Shown here in pieces: positions 14,386 to 14,776 of a stretch of 14,776 bases of DNA. Origin of the DNA: Lachnospiraceae bacterium UBA3801 (lineage in GTDB: Bacteria > Bacillota > Clostridia > Lachnospirales > Lachnospiraceae); NCBI GenBank assembly GCA_002368685.1, contig DFEN01000031.1, positions 1 to 14,776 of the forward strand, written 5' to 3'. The position numbers were made by a program, and so were the translations under genes. Numbering within the stretch: the stretch's first letter is position 1; the number at the start of each line of letters is the position of its first letter. The notes beneath the pieces are model-generated. The model searched no databases. It was not told the origin of the DNA and saw nothing but the letters and a program-made list of their open reading frames with translations.

Positions 14386-14613
14386 AGCAGATCTGACAGC
14401 TTCTTTCCATAAAAGAAATCATGAACCATCTTGTCATACTCTTCCCACATCGGGAGGGTATGGCAGTTCTTACGTCTCGAGCATTCATAGTTCTTATCAG
14501 CCAGACATGCTACGGATGAAAGGCTTCCCTCCATAAGCTCGATTATTTCCCCTACAGTATATTCTTCCGCCTCCCTTGCCGCTTGCTCCCTTCAGCAGCC
14601 CGCCGGCAACCAT
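14382..14613 (-). pseudogene. Remnant of an Rrf2-family iron-sulfur transcription regulator
   Basis: Read on the minus strand, 14382-14591 encodes AREAEEYTVGEIIELMEGS followed by CLADKNYEC and SRRKNCHTLPMWEEYDKM, ending KKLSDLL. This is the C-terminal half of Rrf2 proteins such as IscR, with three cysteines (C-x7-C-x5-C) that hold a cluster in many members. Just upstream, in another frame, GLLKGASGKGGG (about 14600-14566) matches the wing of the DNA-binding domain. The two parts lie in different frames over the same bases, and the gap to the usual family spacing suggests a small deletion. The helix-turn-helix N-terminus is absent, and a stop (14592-14594) precedes the C-terminal frame. The gene is broken and should not act as a regulator. 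Its presence suggests that the element boundary or host sequence is near. Confidence 0.75.
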
Positions 14614-14648
14614 CGTTTTTTAAAATGTTTCCATAAAAAAATTCGCTT

Positions 14649-14673
14649 TTCACCTAATATACCTCAGGGTGAA
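14649..14673. repeat. Inverted repeat TTCACC / GGTGAA upstream of the tail promoter
   Basis: TTCACC (14649-14654) and GGTGAA (14668-14673) are perfect 6-base inverted arms 13 bases apart, ending 13 bases before the -35 box of the tail promoter. The position suits an activator or operator site. The short arms make chance possible. Confidence 0.35.
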
Positions 14674-14686
14674 TATGTGATTCAAG

Positions 14687-14715
14687 TTGAAAATCCCTCT
14701 TTTTTAAATTATAAT
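14687..14715 (+). promoter_or_regulatory. Strong sigma-A-type promoter pointing off the right end
   Basis: TTGAAA (14687-14692, five of six -35 bases) lies exactly 17 bases before a perfect TATAAT (14710-14715). Transcription would start near 14722 and run toward the window end. No gene follows in the window. If the ends are joined, the transcript meets the junction hairpin and T tract after about 73 bases. Confidence 0.65.
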
Positions 14716-14747
14716 CCCATCTTTGACACCTAAAAGGTATAAATATA

Positions 14748-14757
14748 GCCGCAATGC
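14748..14757 (+). terminator. Upstream arm of the hairpin shared with the window start
   Basis: GCCGCAATGC is the exact reverse complement of bases 3-12. With the ends joined on the shared 8-base ATGCATTG, a 10-bp stem, a 13-base loop (TAGTGTTTACAAT) and a T-rich tail form a complete intrinsic terminator. Confidence 0.5.
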
Positions 14758-14776
14758 TAGTGTTTACAATGCATTG

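Larger units (their letters stand above)
14614..14776. other. Non-coding AT-rich tail with promoter and hairpin arms
   Basis: No credible gene is visible on either strand. The segment holds an inverted repeat (14649-14673), a good promoter (14687-14715), a small palindrome ACCTAAAAGGT (14728-14738) just after the predicted start of transcription, and one arm of the hairpin shared with the window start. It reads as a regulatory or junction region. Confidence 0.6.

Noticed and set aside
14723..14749. Second promoter TTGACA with TATAGC
   Set aside because: The -35 is perfect, but the -10 is poor and the spacer is only 15 bases. The promoter at 14687-14715 is better.
3..14757. Terminal inverted repeats of a transposon (3-12 and 14748-14757)
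   Set aside because: The arms are only 10 bases, no transposase is present, and the T tract plus the 8-base end overlap fit a joined terminator better. Not fully excluded.

Overview
The window looks like an accessory region from a Firmicute of the Lachnospiraceae type. The reasons are moderate G+C, frequent ATA and AGA codons, standard stop codons, ribosome binding sites that match the Firmicute 16S tail (GGAGG and AGAAAGG), a surface protein joining leucine-rich repeats to S-layer-homology and cell-wall-binding repeats, and a DUF1848 protein. No integrase, relaxase, replication protein, structural phage gene, rRNA, tRNA or CRISPR array was found, so the type of element (conjugative element, plasmid or other) is open.

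Layout. (1) Bases 1-2335: the 3' remnant of a cell-wall-binding-repeat gene, then a secreted LRR/SLH surface protein gene broken by a +1 frameshift near base 823. (2) 2350-5727: a 1125-residue protein, 14 bases downstream. It carries, in order, the DG, RxxxxK, RxPxxxxG and DxDxD signatures of the double-psi beta-barrel polymerases (eukaryotic RdRP/QDE-1, phage YonO, RNAP beta and beta-prime). A strong terminator follows at 5754-5809. (3) 5880-8897: an unknown protein, an overlapping small membrane protein with a terminator inside its coding sequence, a methyltransferase-like protein and a translationally coupled DUF1848 protein. This block ends in a textbook terminator at 8900-8935. (4) 8987-14385: one long co-directional block holding a ClpX-like AAA+ unfoldase without a zinc domain, an unknown 299-residue protein, a ClpP-like peptidase with an intact triad, a soluble VirD4/TraG-like ATPase with altered Walker A and B, and three unknown proteins. 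Most of these genes use AGAAAGG ribosome binding sites and several overlap, which suggests one operon. (5) 14382-14776: a broken Rrf2-family regulator remnant on the minus strand, then a non-coding tail with a good sigma-A-type promoter pointing off the window end.

The two ends of the window appear to belong together. The last 8 bases equal the first 8, and a 10-base arm near the right end is the exact complement of bases 3-12, which are followed by a T tract. Joining the ends makes a complete rho-independent terminator, so the molecule may be circular (about 14,768 bp) or both ends may lie in the same terminator-like repeat.

The most interesting reading is a mobile module with its own candidate single-chain polymerase, its own ClpXP-like degradation machine and a VirD4-like ATPase. 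Any functional link between these parts is inference from gene order only.
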